From NCBI GenBank assembly GCA_947499935.1, contig CANMQH010000022.1:1-58274 (forward strand): a stretch of DNA of 58,274 nt, written 5' to 3'. Shown here in pieces: positions 26,063 to 36,600 of the stretch; within the stretch, counting starts at the first letter, position 1; each line of letters begins with the position of its first letter. The notes under the pieces were generated by a model. That model worked only from the letters and a program-made list of their open reading frames with translations, was not told the origin of the DNA and ran no database searches. A program made the translations under genes and the position numbers. The stretch is from an uncultured Algibacter sp. Lineage in GTDB: Bacteria > Bacteroidota > Bacteroidia > Flavobacteriales > Flavobacteriaceae.

Positions 26063-27145
26063 TTATTTTATTATAATTTTTCCTTCTTCAGTAATTAATA
26101 TTTTTTTTTCAGAAAAAGGACTTTTAAGCCAAATATTATAGCCAGATTCATGTGCTTGATATTTAGGCGTTACTTTTTTATCTAAAATAACCGTTGGGGC
26201 TTCAATAATCTTTATATCCGTATTTTTATTCTTTAAAAGGTTATGGAGCTTATATAAATGCCATTTTATATACTCATCTTTTGGTATATTGAATGTGATG
26301 CTATCATTCGTTTCGTTTGCCGAAAAATATACATAACCCCAAGTTTCTGGTTGGTGCATTGCAATAGCGCCTTGGGGAGACCATACCCAATTGTTTTCAT
26401 GAAAAAGTTTTCCGTTGCCTTTTGTTTTACGTTGATATTTTCCTTTCTCTATTTGAAACTCCCATTGCACTCTGGAAAAATTCATACGCCAAAAATTATC
26501 TTTAAGTGCTATTTTTTCAAAATAGGATGTTTTAAAAACATCTAAAGGAATGGCTATTTCTATACACCACTTCTTATCTATATCTGTTGAGTTATTCAAT
26601 GTACCATCTATATAAACAGCAGATTTTAATCCTTTCGCATTCCAATCATTTAAAACAGTATTGCCTTCTCTATACGGCTTTGTGAGAAATAAATCCCATA
26701 CCGTATTTAATGCATTAAATTCAAACTCATAATAATTATGGGAATCTCCATCTGGGTCAATAAAAATTTCAAAATCGTTATTATGAAATATAATAGTGTC
26801 TCGTTGTTTTAAGTTTGCCCAAATATGTGGTTCTTCTAATTCGGCTAAAAAATAGATACAATTTTCATCCCAAAGCATTTTAAACTTTGTTGAATAGCTT
26901 GGTTTTTTAACGCCTTCTATATCAATAAATAGGTCTGAATAGTCAACTTTTTTCCATGAGGATTCATTACCTATACCATCAATTTTTATCGTTTCTTTTG
27001 TATGGTTAGCTATATATACTTTAGGAATACTTTCTTGTGTTTTATTTTGGGCATCTATGTTATTATTAGATAAAATAGAAATTATTAAAGCGAAAAGAAA
27101 ATTTATAGTTTTAACCCAAATATATTTAGTATTTAACAGTTCCAT
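26063..27145 (-). CDS. Secreted CBM9/DOMON-like carbohydrate-binding protein
   Basis: 360 residues; N-terminal signal (INFLFALIISILSNNNIDAQ). The core (about 45-285) has the CBM9-like pattern IKIDGIGNESSWKKVDYSD, FKMLWDENCIYFLAELEEPHIWANL, NNDFEIFIDPDGDSHNYYEFEFNALNTVWDLFL and WRMNFSRVQWEF. C-terminal residues 285-360 contain a short basic domain (YKLHNLLKNK). Such proteins bind glycans or haem; whether this one has enzymatic activity is unknown. It is part of the nine-gene run, 3 bp after GH130. Confidence 0.8.
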   Translation of the reverse strand: MELLNTKYIWVKTINFLFALIISILSNNNIDAQNKTQESIPKVYIANHTKETIKIDGIGNESSWKKVDYSDLFIDIEGVKKPSYSTKFKMLWDENCIYFLAELEEPHIWANLKQRDTIIFHNNDFEIFIDPDGDSHNYYEFEFNALNTVWDLFLTKPYREGNTVLNDWNAKGLKSAVYIDGTLNNSTDIDKKWCIEIAIPLDVFKTSYFEKIALKDNFWRMNFSRVQWEFQIEKGKYQRKTKGNGKLFHENNWVWSPQGAIAMHQPETWGYVYFSANETNDSITFNIPKDEYIKWHLYKLHNLLKNKNTDIKIIEAPTVILDKKVTPKYQAHESGYNIWLKSPFSEKKILITEEGKIIIK

Positions 27146-27148
27146 AAG

Positions 27149-28111
27149 CTATAAAGAATTTTGTTTGGTAAACTCTAAAATCTCACTTATATAGCCAAAT
27201 GCTAAAGCAACGACTGTATCGGCAGCTCCATAATAAATGGCTACTTTATCAGCTTCTAAATCTTGTAATGTTGCACATGGAAAAATAACATTTGGTACAT
27301 CTCCAACTTGCTCATAGAACTCACTCGGTGTTAGTAAATAGGGCTGTGTTCTATATTTTACAATTGCTGGGTTTTCTTTATCTAAAATGGCTGAACCCAT
27401 AGCATACCTAAAACCATTGCAGGTATTAATAACTCCGTGATAAAACATAAGCCAACCTTTGTCTGTTAAGAAAGGAACTGAACCAGCACCTACTTTTGTA
27501 CATTGCCATGCACTATCCTTAAAAGAACTCGGAGACATCATATGTCTATGCGCTCCCCAATATTTCATGTCTGGACTATAGCTTAAATAAATATCGCCAA
27601 AAGGCGTGTGCCCATTATCGCTTGGGCGACTCATCATAGCATACTTACCATTAATTTTTTTTGGGAATAAAACACCATTTCTGTTAAAGGGCAGGAAAGC
27701 ATTTTCACATTGAAAAAACTCAATAAAGTCAAAGGTATAACCAACACCAATGGTTGGTCCATGATGTCCTTCGCACCATGTAATCCAATAGCGGTCTTCT
27801 ATAAAAACGACTCTTGGGTCGTACTTATAATCGCCGTAAACTTTATCGATGTTACCAGCCTTAAAATCAATAGGTTGATGATTAATATTCCAATTCATTC
27901 CATCTTTACTAAAGCCTGCAAAAATATTCATTTGCACCGCTTTATTATCACACCTGAAAACACCTGCATAACCATCTTTAAATGGTACTACAGCGCTATT
28001 AAAAATACTATTTGATGTAGGTATGGCATCTCTTTTTATTATTGGATTTTCACTATACCTCCATACAACATCATGACACTTTTTGGGTCGCTCTTGCCAA
28101 GGTAGTTTCAT
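27149..28111 (-). CDS. GH130 beta-1,4-mannoside phosphorylase (Man-GlcNAc type)
   Basis: 320 residues, cytoplasmic (no signal). Five-blade propeller motifs: [41 protein letters not shown] (the Asp is the family proton donor), [39 protein letters not shown] and [15 protein letters not shown]. Family 130 enzymes phosphorolyse beta-mannosides; those in N-glycan loci split Man-beta-1,4-GlcNAc to mannose 1-phosphate and GlcNAc. The N-terminal 14 codons overlap the 3' end of the symporter gene by 41 nt, so translation is probably coupled. Cytoplasmic location fits import of the core disaccharide by the symporter. Confidence 0.9.
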   Translation of the reverse strand: MKLPWQERPKKCHDVVWRYSENPIIKRDAIPTSNSIFNSAVVPFKDGYAGVFRCDNKAVQMNIFAGFSKDGMNWNINHQPIDFKAGNIDKVYGDYKYDPRVVFIEDRYWITWCEGHHGPTIGVGYTFDFIEFFQCENAFLPFNRNGVLFPKKINGKYAMMSRPSDNGHTPFGDIYLSYSPDMKYWGAHRHMMSPSSFKDSAWQCTKVGAGSVPFLTDKGWLMFYHGVINTCNGFRYAMGSAILDKENPAIVKYRTQPYLLTPSEFYEQVGDVPNVIFPCATLQDLEADKVAIYYGAADTVVALAFGYISEILEFTKQNSL

Positions 28112-29969
28112 TATTTTTTATTTCTTTTACTGGATTATTTTTTTTACTTTTTGAATTTAACTTATCATACCAAGTTTTCTTTAAGACAAGTGTAGTCGCT
28201 ACCATAACGCCAAGGACAATATACAAACTATTATACTCTTTAATGATTAAATACATTGGTGATAAAACAAAAGTCATTTGCCAAATAATTCCAATCACAC
28301 AATTAAACATGTCTAGTTTAAATGATTTATTTGGAACAAAATCTAGGTCTTCTTTAAGTATTTCTTTATAAACTGGTTTCCAAAAACCCCATGGTTTGGT
28401 GGTTTTATAAAAATGTTTAAGGACTTCCATATCATCTGCTTTAGTAAAGTAAACTCCAATAAAGCAACCAATAAGAGACGCAAGTAAAATATAAGGAAAT
28501 AGATAAATATCTATTGTTTCTGAGAAAATATTTGGCACTATCGTAGCAGCAATTAAACCTGCTAACATCCCCCAAAAATATCCATAAGCATTAAATCGCC
28601 ACCAAATCCATTTTAAAACATTTGCCATAGCATAACCGCCATATAGAGCAGAGGTTATCCAGATAGTTAAAGATGTAATTGACGATGCAAAAAACCCACC
28701 TATTACACCTACTAATACAAGTAATACTGAAGATAAATAACTATATCTAATATATGTTTTGTTGGTAGCATTTGGATTAATATATTTTTTGTAGATATCA
28801 TTAACAATATAGGCTGGAGCAGAATTTACAAATGCAGCGAATGTACCCATAAATGCGGCAAGTAAACCTGCTAATAATAATCCTTTAACTCCTATAGGAA
28901 CAAACCTTTGTATAGCTTCAGGAAGTATCGTTTCAAAATCAAATCCTGACCCCATGTTTTGTAGTTCTGGCCCCATATATACAAGACATAATACTGCAAA
29001 ACCTGTTATCATTAAATATCTTGGAATAGATAGTACTACAATTGTTAGAGCACTCATTTTAGAAGCATCGACACTATTTTTAGTCGATAGAATTCTTTGC
29101 ATATCATAGCTAGGAACAGGCCCTGCCAAGCTCGCAAAAATGCCTTTAAAAATCATCATCATGAATAAGAAACCAAATAAAGAAAAGCCATCTTCTTCTA
29201 TTTTAAGATTGACACTATCTATATAGCCTGTCCAATCCATATCCAGATTCATACCGAAAGACAAATTCTTCCAGTTTGAAGGGACAGCCGCATCAATTTG
29301 TTCAAAAGTTACTGCATTAAAAGCAATATAACCAATAACCAAACATGAAATAGTCATGATAACAAATTGTAAAACCTCGGTTGCTACAACGCTATACATT
29401 CCACCTTTGAGTGTATATAATGTTGTTATACCGATAATGATTAAGGCATAACTTTGTTCAGATAAAATTAATAAACTACCTATATTAAAAGACAAGTCCC
29501 ACGGAAAAAAAATAACTACAAATTTGCCTATGCCTTCAAAAAAGTAAGCCATGAATCCTAAGGTACTTATTACAGCAAATACGGTAACAATGATATGAGA
29601 TAACCTTGCTCCTAAACCTTTTCCAAAACGGTAGGTTATCCATTGCGCTCCAGTCATAACATTAGACCGTCTTAACCAGGCTGCAAGAAAAACAAATAAA
29701 AACACTTGATTCCATACAGGCCATAACCATGGAACCCAAGCACTTTTTATACCATAAACAAACATAATGGTAACAGCAAACATGGTTCCTGATATATCAA
29801 ACATACCAGAGGCATTAGATAGTCCTAAATAATACCATGGAATCTCATTACCTCCTAAAAAATAAGAATTTAAATCTTTTGAAGCCTTTTTAGATACATA
29901 CAAACCAAAAAGTACTGTAATTAATATATATCCTAAAATTATAACAATGTCTATAGTTGCTAAACTCAT
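28071..29969 (-). CDS. Sodium/solute symporter (SSS family)
   Basis: 632 residues, 13-14 transmembrane spans. It starts [24 protein letters not shown] and has the SSS signature region ([22 protein letters not shown]) and [23 protein letters not shown]5-type symporters couple sugar uptake to sodium. As first gene of the run and next to GH130 it probably imports Man-GlcNAc or mannose. It is divergent from lytS. A TACTTTTA (-7-like, minus, 30087-30094) lies about 118 bp upstream, and the LytTR-type element at 30242 is further up. The C-terminal tail is long and polar. Confidence 0.9.
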   Translation of the reverse strand: MSLATIDIVIILGYILITVLFGLYVSKKASKDLNSYFLGGNEIPWYYLGLSNASGMFDISGTMFAVTIMFVYGIKSAWVPWLWPVWNQVFLFVFLAAWLRRSNVMTGAQWITYRFGKGLGARLSHIIVTVFAVISTLGFMAYFFEGIGKFVVIFFPWDLSFNIGSLLILSEQSYALIIIGITTLYTLKGGMYSVVATEVLQFVIMTISCLVIGYIAFNAVTFEQIDAAVPSNWKNLSFGMNLDMDWTGYIDSVNLKIEEDGFSLFGFLFMMMIFKGIFASLAGPVPSYDMQRILSTKNSVDASKMSALTIVVLSIPRYLMITGFAVLCLVYMGPELQNMGSGFDFETILPEAIQRFVPIGVKGLLLAGLLAAFMGTFAAFVNSAPAYIVNDIYKKYINPNATNKTYIRYSYLSSVLLVLVGVIGGFFASSITSLTIWITSALYGGYAMANVLKWIWWRFNAYGYFWGMLAGLIAATIVPNIFSETIDIYLFPYILLASLIGCFIGVYFTKADDMEVLKHFYKTTKPWGFWKPVYKEILKEDLDFVPNKSFKLDMFNCVIGIIWQMTFVLSPMYLIIKEYNSLYIVLGVMVATTLVLKKTWYDKLNSKSKKNNPVKEIKNNETTLARATQKVS

Positions 29970-30241
29970 TCACACTTATTTAAAAACATTTAGTATTAAG
30001 ATTTATTCTGCTATTATTAGCAACGACACAAAACACACCAAAAAACAATTAAAAAATTGTTTACAAGGTGTTTATGCTTAAAAAATTAAAAGTAATTAAT
30101 AGGACAACTTTTCTTATATTTGTTGTACTCATATTTAAATTCAAATCCACTATTAAAAAAAATGATATTTCTACTCAATCATTTTTAGTGAATTATTAAT
30201 TACCACTAAATATTTATATTTTTAATTGTTGTACGAATAAT
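29970..30241. other. Divergent promoter region between symporter and lytS
   Basis: AT-rich 270 bp. A minus-strand -7-like box TACTTTTA (30087-30094) faces the symporter; a perfect plus-strand box TATATTTG (30115-30122) faces lytS with a long leader. No coding frame is present. Confidence 0.4.
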
Positions 30242-30274
30242 TTTAGACCAACAACAATAGTAGAAAGCTAAACG
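30242..30274. promoter_or_regulatory. LytTR-type operator between lytS and the symporter
   Basis: On the minus strand TTTAGCTTT and TTGGTCTAA are offset by 21 bp, matching the susC and large-GH92 copies. It ends 21 bp before the lytS start codon and 273 bp upstream of the symporter start, so it could mediate autoregulation of lytSR, activation of the symporter run, or both. Confidence 0.6.
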
Positions 30275-30295
30275 CCATAAAAACTATAGAGTATT

Positions 30296-31384
30296 ATGAT
30301 GGAAAAAATTAAAGATATCATCAAAATAAACGATAATAATAATTTCAATATAACGATAAAGCATCATTTTATTTTTTGGGTTATTTATTTTCTTTTTACT
30401 ACTTTTAGATGGGGCAGTTATTTTAATGATTATGAGTATGCTTTTAAAACAACACTTTTAGGATTTTCTATACATATGACACTATGTTATTTTAATATTT
30501 TTTATTTGATGCCTAAGTTTATTTATACACGCAAGTATTTTATATACGGCATAGCTCTTATTTTTTCTTTATTTTTTATGCTAATAACAAAATTTAATTT
30601 AACCTACTATTTAATAAGTAGCAATGTATGGCCAGAAGGTCCTGTAAGTACATCTACTCTTAGTTTAAATTATGCTATAGAAACTATGCTTGGTGAATTA
30701 TATGTTATCGCATTTGTTACAGCAATAAAAGTAACTTTCGATTGGATTAAGGAGCATAAAAGGCTTGTAGATATGGAAAAACTACAACTTGAAACAGAAT
30801 TACGATTATTACGAACTCAAGTTTCTCCTCACTTTTTTTTTAATACTTTAAACAATATTTACGCTTTAACCATTGAAAAATCTGATAAGGCTCCAAAAAT
30901 CATCCTTAGGCTTTCAGAATTAATGAGGTACCTCTTGTATGAAACAAAACAAAAAAGACAAAGCCTTAAAAAAGAAATAATTTGTTTACAAAACTATTTG
31001 GATTTAGAACGTATACGACATGGAAATCAATTAAAGATAAACATGGATATTTCTGGAGATATAGAAGATAAAGAAATTGCGCCGATGCTATTATTATCTT
31101 TTATAGAAAACTCTTTTAAGCATGGCGCTAATAAAAGTGTTAACGAAGTTAATATAAATATTGATTTTAATGTTATTGATGATTTTCTTCATTTTAGAAT
31201 TTCAAACCCAATCCCTAAAGAAAAAAATAATAATGCTATAAAAACAACTCAAGGAGGTATTGGCATTGGTATAGGAAACGTAAAAAAAAGATTAGCACTA
31301 GGTTATAAAGAAGATGAATACTATCTTGATATTAATAATGACGCTAATCAATATGCTGTAAATCTTAAAATAAAAGTATCATGA
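30296..31384 (+). CDS. LytS/YehU-type sensor histidine kinase
   Basis: 362 residues. Four transmembrane spans in the first 150 residues (FIFWVIYFLFTTFRWGSYF, YGIALIFSLFFMLITKF and others), a coiled coil, then the LytS-type His_kinase domain with LRTQVSPHFFFNTLNNIYAL (phosphoacceptor His) and the HATPase (LLLSFIENSFKHGANKS, GGIGIGIGNVKKRLAL). No periplasmic sensor domain is present, so the signal is either membrane-borne or passed by another protein. It overlaps the response regulator gene by 4 nt (ATGA) and lies head to head with the N-glycan operon. Confidence 0.93.
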   Translation: MMEKIKDIIKINDNNNFNITIKHHFIFWVIYFLFTTFRWGSYFNDYEYAFKTTLLGFSIHMTLCYFNIFYLMPKFIYTRKYFIYGIALIFSLFFMLITKFNLTYYLISSNVWPEGPVSTSTLSLNYAIETMLGELYVIAFVTAIKVTFDWIKEHKRLVDMEKLQLETELRLLRTQVSPHFFFNTLNNIYALTIEKSDKAPKIILRLSELMRYLLYETKQKRQSLKKEIICLQNYLDLERIRHGNQLKINMDISGDIEDKEIAPMLLLSFIENSFKHGANKSVNEVNINIDFNVIDDFLHFRISNPIPKEKNNNAIKTTQGGIGIGIGNVKKRLALGYKEDEYYLDINNDANQYAVNLKIKVS

Positions 31385-32094
31385 ATTTAAAATGTGTTAT
31401 AGTTGATGATGAGCCATTGGCAATCAATGTTATTAAAAGTTATATTGAAAAAACTAATGGTTTAGAATTATTAAATTCTTTTAATAATGCTTTAGAAAGC
31501 ATAGATTACATAAGACGCAACACTATAGATTTACTGTTTTTAGACATAAATATGCCTTTATTAGATGGTTTAAACTTGTTAAAAAGTTTAGATACAAAAC
31601 CACTGACTATTATTACTACTGCTCATGAAGAATTTGCTGTAGAAAGTTATGAATTAGAGGTTTTAGATTACTTAGTTAAACCCATCCCATTTCATAGATT
31701 TATTATGGCAATTAACAAAGCTTTTAAAACTAACAACAGAAAAGAAATTCCAACATCTAACGAAAGGGCTTCTATTTTTGTTAAGGTTGATAAAAAGAAA
31801 ATGATTAAAGTATATTTAGACGAAATTCTATCTGTAGAAAGCTTAAAAGATTACATAAAAATAAGTACACATGCAAACAGATATATTGTACATCAAACCT
31901 TAAGTCGTTTTACAGATGAGTTACCATCTGATAAATTTATAAGAATACACCGATCTTATACGATATCCATTGAAAAAGTTGAAACTATTGAAGGAAATAG
32001 TGTTGAAATAGCAGGCCTAAGATATACTATTGGTAGAAGTTATATAAATGAAGTAAAAAGCATTATCCTAAAGAATAATATTTCAAATAAGTAA
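31381..32094 (+). CDS. LytR/AlgR-type response regulator (REC-LytTR)
   Basis: 237 residues. Receiver (1-118) with VDDEP acidic pair, phosphoacceptor Asp in LLFLDINMPLLDG and Lys in DYLVKPI; LytTR DNA-binding domain (about 135-235) with FVKVDKKKMIKVYLDEILSVESLKDY and KFIRIHRSYTISIEKVE. LytTR proteins bind two direct half-sites about 21 bp apart on one face of DNA, which matches the spacing in the 33-bp elements before susC, lytS/symporter and the large GH92. It is therefore the best candidate local activator of the N-glycan locus. Confidence 0.93.
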   Translation: MNLKCVIVDDEPLAINVIKSYIEKTNGLELLNSFNNALESIDYIRRNTIDLLFLDINMPLLDGLNLLKSLDTKPLTIITTAHEEFAVESYELEVLDYLVKPIPFHRFIMAINKAFKTNNRKEIPTSNERASIFVKVDKKKMIKVYLDEILSVESLKDYIKISTHANRYIVHQTLSRFTDELPSDKFIRIHRSYTISIEKVETIEGNSVEIAGLRYTIGRSYINEVKSIILKNNISNK

Positions 32095-32097
32095 GTG

Positions 32098-33420
32098 TTA
32101 ATTCGCTAAACTTTTACTAGTCTTTTTACCATATAGTGCTATAAGCAAAAAGCATATTAATGGCAAAATAAAGGAAAAATTAACTTCAGATACACCTAAT
32201 ATAATTGTGTCATTTACTTTCTCACCACCAATATCCATAATCATAGCTTGCCATTGTGGCATTAAAGCACCACCAACAATAGCCATAACTAATCCAGCGG
32301 CTCCAATTTTAGATTCTTCTTCTCCAAGTCCATCTAATGCAATACCATAAATTGTAGGGAACATTAAAGACATAAAAAAAGAAATGGCTACAAGGCAATA
32401 TAATCCAATCATTCCCTCAATAAAAATAGTTCCTGCTGTACATACAAAAGCAAATACGCAAAATAGCATCAATAGTTTACCTGAGTTAATATATCCTAGT
32501 AATGCTGTGCCAATCCATCTTCCTCCTAAAAATAAAATAAAGGCTATAAACTGATAATTTGCTGCCGTTTCACTTTCCATACCAATACCTTCTGCATATT
32601 GATAAATATAGGTCCAGCACATTATTTGAGCGCCAACATATAGGGCTTGCGATAAAACGCCATACACATAATTACTATTTTTAAATAAACTAGAAAATGT
32701 ACTTCCTAAACTAGGTATACCACCTTCATCTTTAAACTTTGGCATTTTTACTATGGCTATTAAAATAAGAAATAACAAAATAACCAACCCAAGTACTACA
32801 TATGGGTTACGAATTACCATTAAATCAGATGTTTTAATTAATGCTTTTTTAGTTATATCTAGAGAACTAAAATCTGAAATATCATCAGATTTCAAATTTT
32901 TAAGTACAAAATGTTGTGCCACCCAAAGACCAGCTAGTAAACCTACTGGATTAAATGCTTGAGCTAAATTTAATCGTTGCGTTGCTGTTTTTTTAGCCCC
33001 CATTGCTAGTATGTATGGATTTGCAGCCGTTTCTAAAAAAGCCAAACCAAATGTTAAAATGTATAATGCCACACAAAACACCCAAAACTCTTCATTAGTT
33101 GCAGCAGGAAAAAACATTAGTGCTCCGCCAGAATATAATATCAACCCAATAAGGATTGCCGTTTTATACGAATATTTTCGTATAAATAAGGCTGCTGGTA
33201 ATGCCATACAAAAATAACCACCATAGAAAGCCATTTGCACCCATGATGCTTGTGCATTAGAAAGCTCTAATACTTTTTTAAATGCGGTTACCATAGGGTC
33301 TGTTACTGCATTAGCAAAACCCCATAATGCAAATAAGGACGTTACTAAAATGAATGGAAGTAATATCTTTTTAGATACAATAGTGTTTTCGTTATTCATG
33401 TTTTTAATTTTAGTTTGCAT
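32098..33420 (-). CDS. FucP-type sugar:H+ symporter (MFS)
   Basis: 440 residues, 12 transmembrane spans, opening SLFALWGFANAVTDPMVTAF, the conserved start of the FucP/NagP/GluP sugar permeases; also LAFLETAANPYILAMG and RLNLAQAFNPVGLLAG. The first ATG (33420) is followed by an alternative at codon 8 (33399). It may import a monosaccharide released from the N-glycan, such as fucose, GlcNAc or mannose; the sequence alone does not decide. It is downstream of the large GH92 on the same strand, with a repeat-rich 195-bp gap, and convergent with lytR (3-bp gap). Confidence 0.9.
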   Translation of the reverse strand: MQTKIKNMNNENTIVSKKILLPFILVTSLFALWGFANAVTDPMVTAFKKVLELSNAQASWVQMAFYGGYFCMALPAALFIRKYSYKTAILIGLILYSGGALMFFPAATNEEFWVFCVALYILTFGLAFLETAANPYILAMGAKKTATQRLNLAQAFNPVGLLAGLWVAQHFVLKNLKSDDISDFSSLDITKKALIKTSDLMVIRNPYVVLGLVILLFLILIAIVKMPKFKDEGGIPSLGSTFSSLFKNSNYVYGVLSQALYVGAQIMCWTYIYQYAEGIGMESETAANYQFIAFILFLGGRWIGTALLGYINSGKLLMLFCVFAFVCTAGTIFIEGMIGLYCLVAISFFMSLMFPTIYGIALDGLGEEESKIGAAGLVMAIVGGALMPQWQAMIMDIGGEKVNDTIILGVSEVNFSFILPLICFLLIALYGKKTSKSLAN

Positions 33421-33431
33421 TATTTTTTTTT

Positions 33432-33594
33432 AGTACATGACAAAAATTAAATTGACTTTCAATAAACAGTAATAATCCTAATGAAATTCAGACCTGTCAG
33501 GTTTTAAAAACCTGACAGATCTAGAACATCTACTATTATTAAACGAATGACAATTAATAATATAACATTTGTGTTTCAATTTTTGTCATGTACT
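33432..33594. repeat. Nested inverted-repeat element (17-bp outer, 16-bp inner)
   Basis: An outer perfect 17-bp inverted repeat (33432-33448 with 33578-33594, AGTACATGACAAAAATT and complement) encloses an inner hairpin at 33490-33522. No open reading frame lies between. The size (163 bp) and terminal repeats resemble a MITE, but no target duplication can be confirmed. Confidence 0.55.
33490..33522. terminator. Hairpin (CCTGTCAGG-type) between GH92 and FucP genes
   Basis: Arms AGACCTGTCAGGTTTT and AAAACCTGACAGATCT pair with one mismatch. Palindromes of this ACCTGTCAGGTTT type recur between genes in flavobacterial genomes, as I recall. It may terminate the large GH92 transcript. Confidence 0.55.
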
Positions 33595-33615
33595 TTACTT
33601 AGATATTTTTTTTCT

Positions 33616-36600
33616 CTAATAAATAATAATTTCATCAATAAACAGCCAAACTTTTTTACCAACTGCTCCATGCCATTCTGGGGCAACACCAAAAGGATTT
33701 ATTTTTATCTTCAAGTATTTATAATGCCCTTTTTTTATAGACAATATATGTCGGTTTACTTCTTTAGGATACTTATCAGTCTTTAATATTGTCTTTTCTC
33801 CTATGAGCTTTAAATTTTGTTTTGATGTACCTCCATAGACTTGAATTGATTGTGCTGGGAATATCCAAGACCCTATATCTGTTAAAACACCTACGGAAAT
33901 ATGTTCAATAGTCTCATTTTGTCCTAAATTCAAATCCACATCAAAATCATCTTTTAACCCTGTCCATTTAGCATCTCCATAACTATTAGAGCCTGTAACT
34001 TCATCAAAAAGCATACTTCCATCTGCTTTTCCATAATTTGGTTCAGACCAACTGTTCATTGTTATTTTTGGATAGCCTTCTTTTAAGGATGGAAAAACAC
34101 TCTTAAATAATGGTTTTTGGTATACTTTACTAGTATTTAAACCTTGTTTTATCGCTACAGCTTTTAAAATAGAGTTCTCTTTTACCTCGAAAGGGTTTTT
34201 ATATTTATTTGATGTAATTGTTGGTTCTGTACCATCTATTGTGTAATAAATATCAGCTTCTTTATCATTACTTTTTAGTGCTGCTGTATGTTTATCTGAA
34301 AAGAAAAATGTACTGTTAGCATCATACGGAGAAGCGGTTGCTTTTCTAATAACTTCTGGTTTTTCTTTAGAAACAATTCCTATAGAAGTGCTTTCATCTG
34401 AACTTCCCCAAGATGTATTTGGTAAGTTCCCCATGGTAAATTCCATGATTCCTCCTTGTATAATGACATCATGATTGATATATGTCTTATTATATTCTTT
34501 TCCATTTAGTTTTACAGATTGTACGTAAAAATTATCCTCCGTTAAGTTAATGGCTTTAACTTTAAATGTATTACCGTTTTCTAAATTTATAGTAGCTTCC
34601 TCATAATATGGCGCTCCTATTTGATAGCTAAGGTCTGCTGGTGAAACAGGGTAAAATCCTAACGTGCTAAAAATATACCACGCAGACATTTGCCCTAAAT
34701 CTTCATTATTAATTAATCCGTCTGGTTTATCAGAATACATGGTCGTTACAACTTCATTTATTAGTTTTTGTCCTTTCCATGGTTGTCCAACATAATTATA
34801 TAAATATGGCATATGATGCCCAGGCTCATCGCCATGCCCGTACTTACCAATAAAACCAGAAATATCTACATGTTGTGCGCCCCCAATGGTTGATGTATCT
34901 GAAAAGATTTTATCCAGCCAAGTAGCATATTTTTCTTTACCACCATGTAATTGAATAGCACCCACCATATCTTGTGGTGTATATGCCGAATACGCCCAAA
35001 TGTTACCTGAAACATAATTAGGAATTAAATTATCCCATGTGGAAAAATCTAATTTTCTAACATGTCCATCACTAAAAACAGGGTATAAATAGCCATCTTT
35101 TAAATTAAATAAGCTTCTGTAGCCAATGCTTCTTTTATAAAACGCTTCAGCTTCTTCCGTTTTTCCTAATTTTTCAGCAACACGAGCAATAACAAAATCA
35201 TGATAATTATATTCTGTTGTTTTTGAAACTGAACTTCCAGTTTCGGCGGTTACATAACCATAATTAATATAATCTGTAAGTCCGTTAACATCGTAAACAC
35301 CGCTATGTTTTGTTAGATTAAAAGCGGCTTTGTGCATAGAGTTAAAACCATCTTCATAATTAATACCAGCTACATCTTTTAATATGGCATCGCCTATGAC
35401 TGATGATGTTGTGTACCCAATCATACAAGCATTATCAAATCCTATAAGTTCCCAAACTGGTTGACCTACGCCAGATTGAGTGTCTCTAGAAATTAAACTA
35501 TTAACCATTTTTGAAGTTTCTTTTTGCTCTATAATAGTCAACAAAGGATGAAGTGCTCTGTAGGTATCCCATGTAGAATAGTTACTGTATTGCTGTCCTT
35601 TAGATTGGTATTGTTTGCCTTCAACTATATAACGCCCATCTACATCTGAAATAATATTTGGTGAAATAAACGAATGATACATGGCTGTGTAAAACGTTCT
35701 TTTTTTAGTATCAGAACTATTATCACTAAGTACTATTTTATTTAGCACTTTGTTCCAAGCTAATGTGGCTTCTTTTAAAACATCGTTAAATGATTTTTCT
35801 TTGGCTTCTGCTTCATAATTTTTTTCAACGCCATTATAATCTATTGGAGATAGTGTTAGAGAGACTTCAATCTGTTCGTCTTTTTCAACATTAAAAGAGA
35901 CATAGCTTTTAGCTTTAGCTGAAGTTAAACTATCTGCCTCTACTTCAATATCATTATCAGTTATTACTGCTTTTTCAAAAGGTTTAGAAAATTTAGCACT
36001 AAAATAAGCAAAACGGTTTTTACCACTTCCCATATCCACGCGCTTGAAACCTCTTATTTCTGTATTAGAAACAATTTCTATTGATGTTTCTGCTGCTCTT
36101 TCCATAATAGCATGTGTAGGGTCTATAACAATAGCTACAAGACCAACATCATTAAAGGTGTATCTATGAAACCCTGCTCTGGCAGTTGCTGTTAATTCTA
36201 CATCAATGTTGTAATCATCTAGTTTTATTTTGTAGTATCCTGCTCTGGCATCTTCTGTTTTATGAGAAAAACGAGAACGATAACTTTCATCTACTAATGC
36301 ATCAGAACCAGATTTCGTGGTGTTTTTCCCCATAGTAGGCATTAATAAAATATCTCCTAAACCAGACAAACCTGCTCCACTAATGTGATTATGTGCAAAA
36401 CCTTTGATGATAGAATCGGAATAATGATAACCCGAACACCAATCCCAAGCTTTAAAATCGTTTGAAGGGCTTAACTGCACCATCCCAAAAGGTGTTGTTG
36501 CTCCTGGAAATGTATGACCATGGGCAGAAGTTCCTATCATTGGGTCTACATAGGCAGTTAAATCTATTAGTTCTTTCTTTTTGCAAGAACATACAATTAA

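Noticed and set aside
27710-28371. Two plus-strand frames over GH130 and the symporter
   Set aside because: Antisense to well-recognised enzymes and lacking any family motif.
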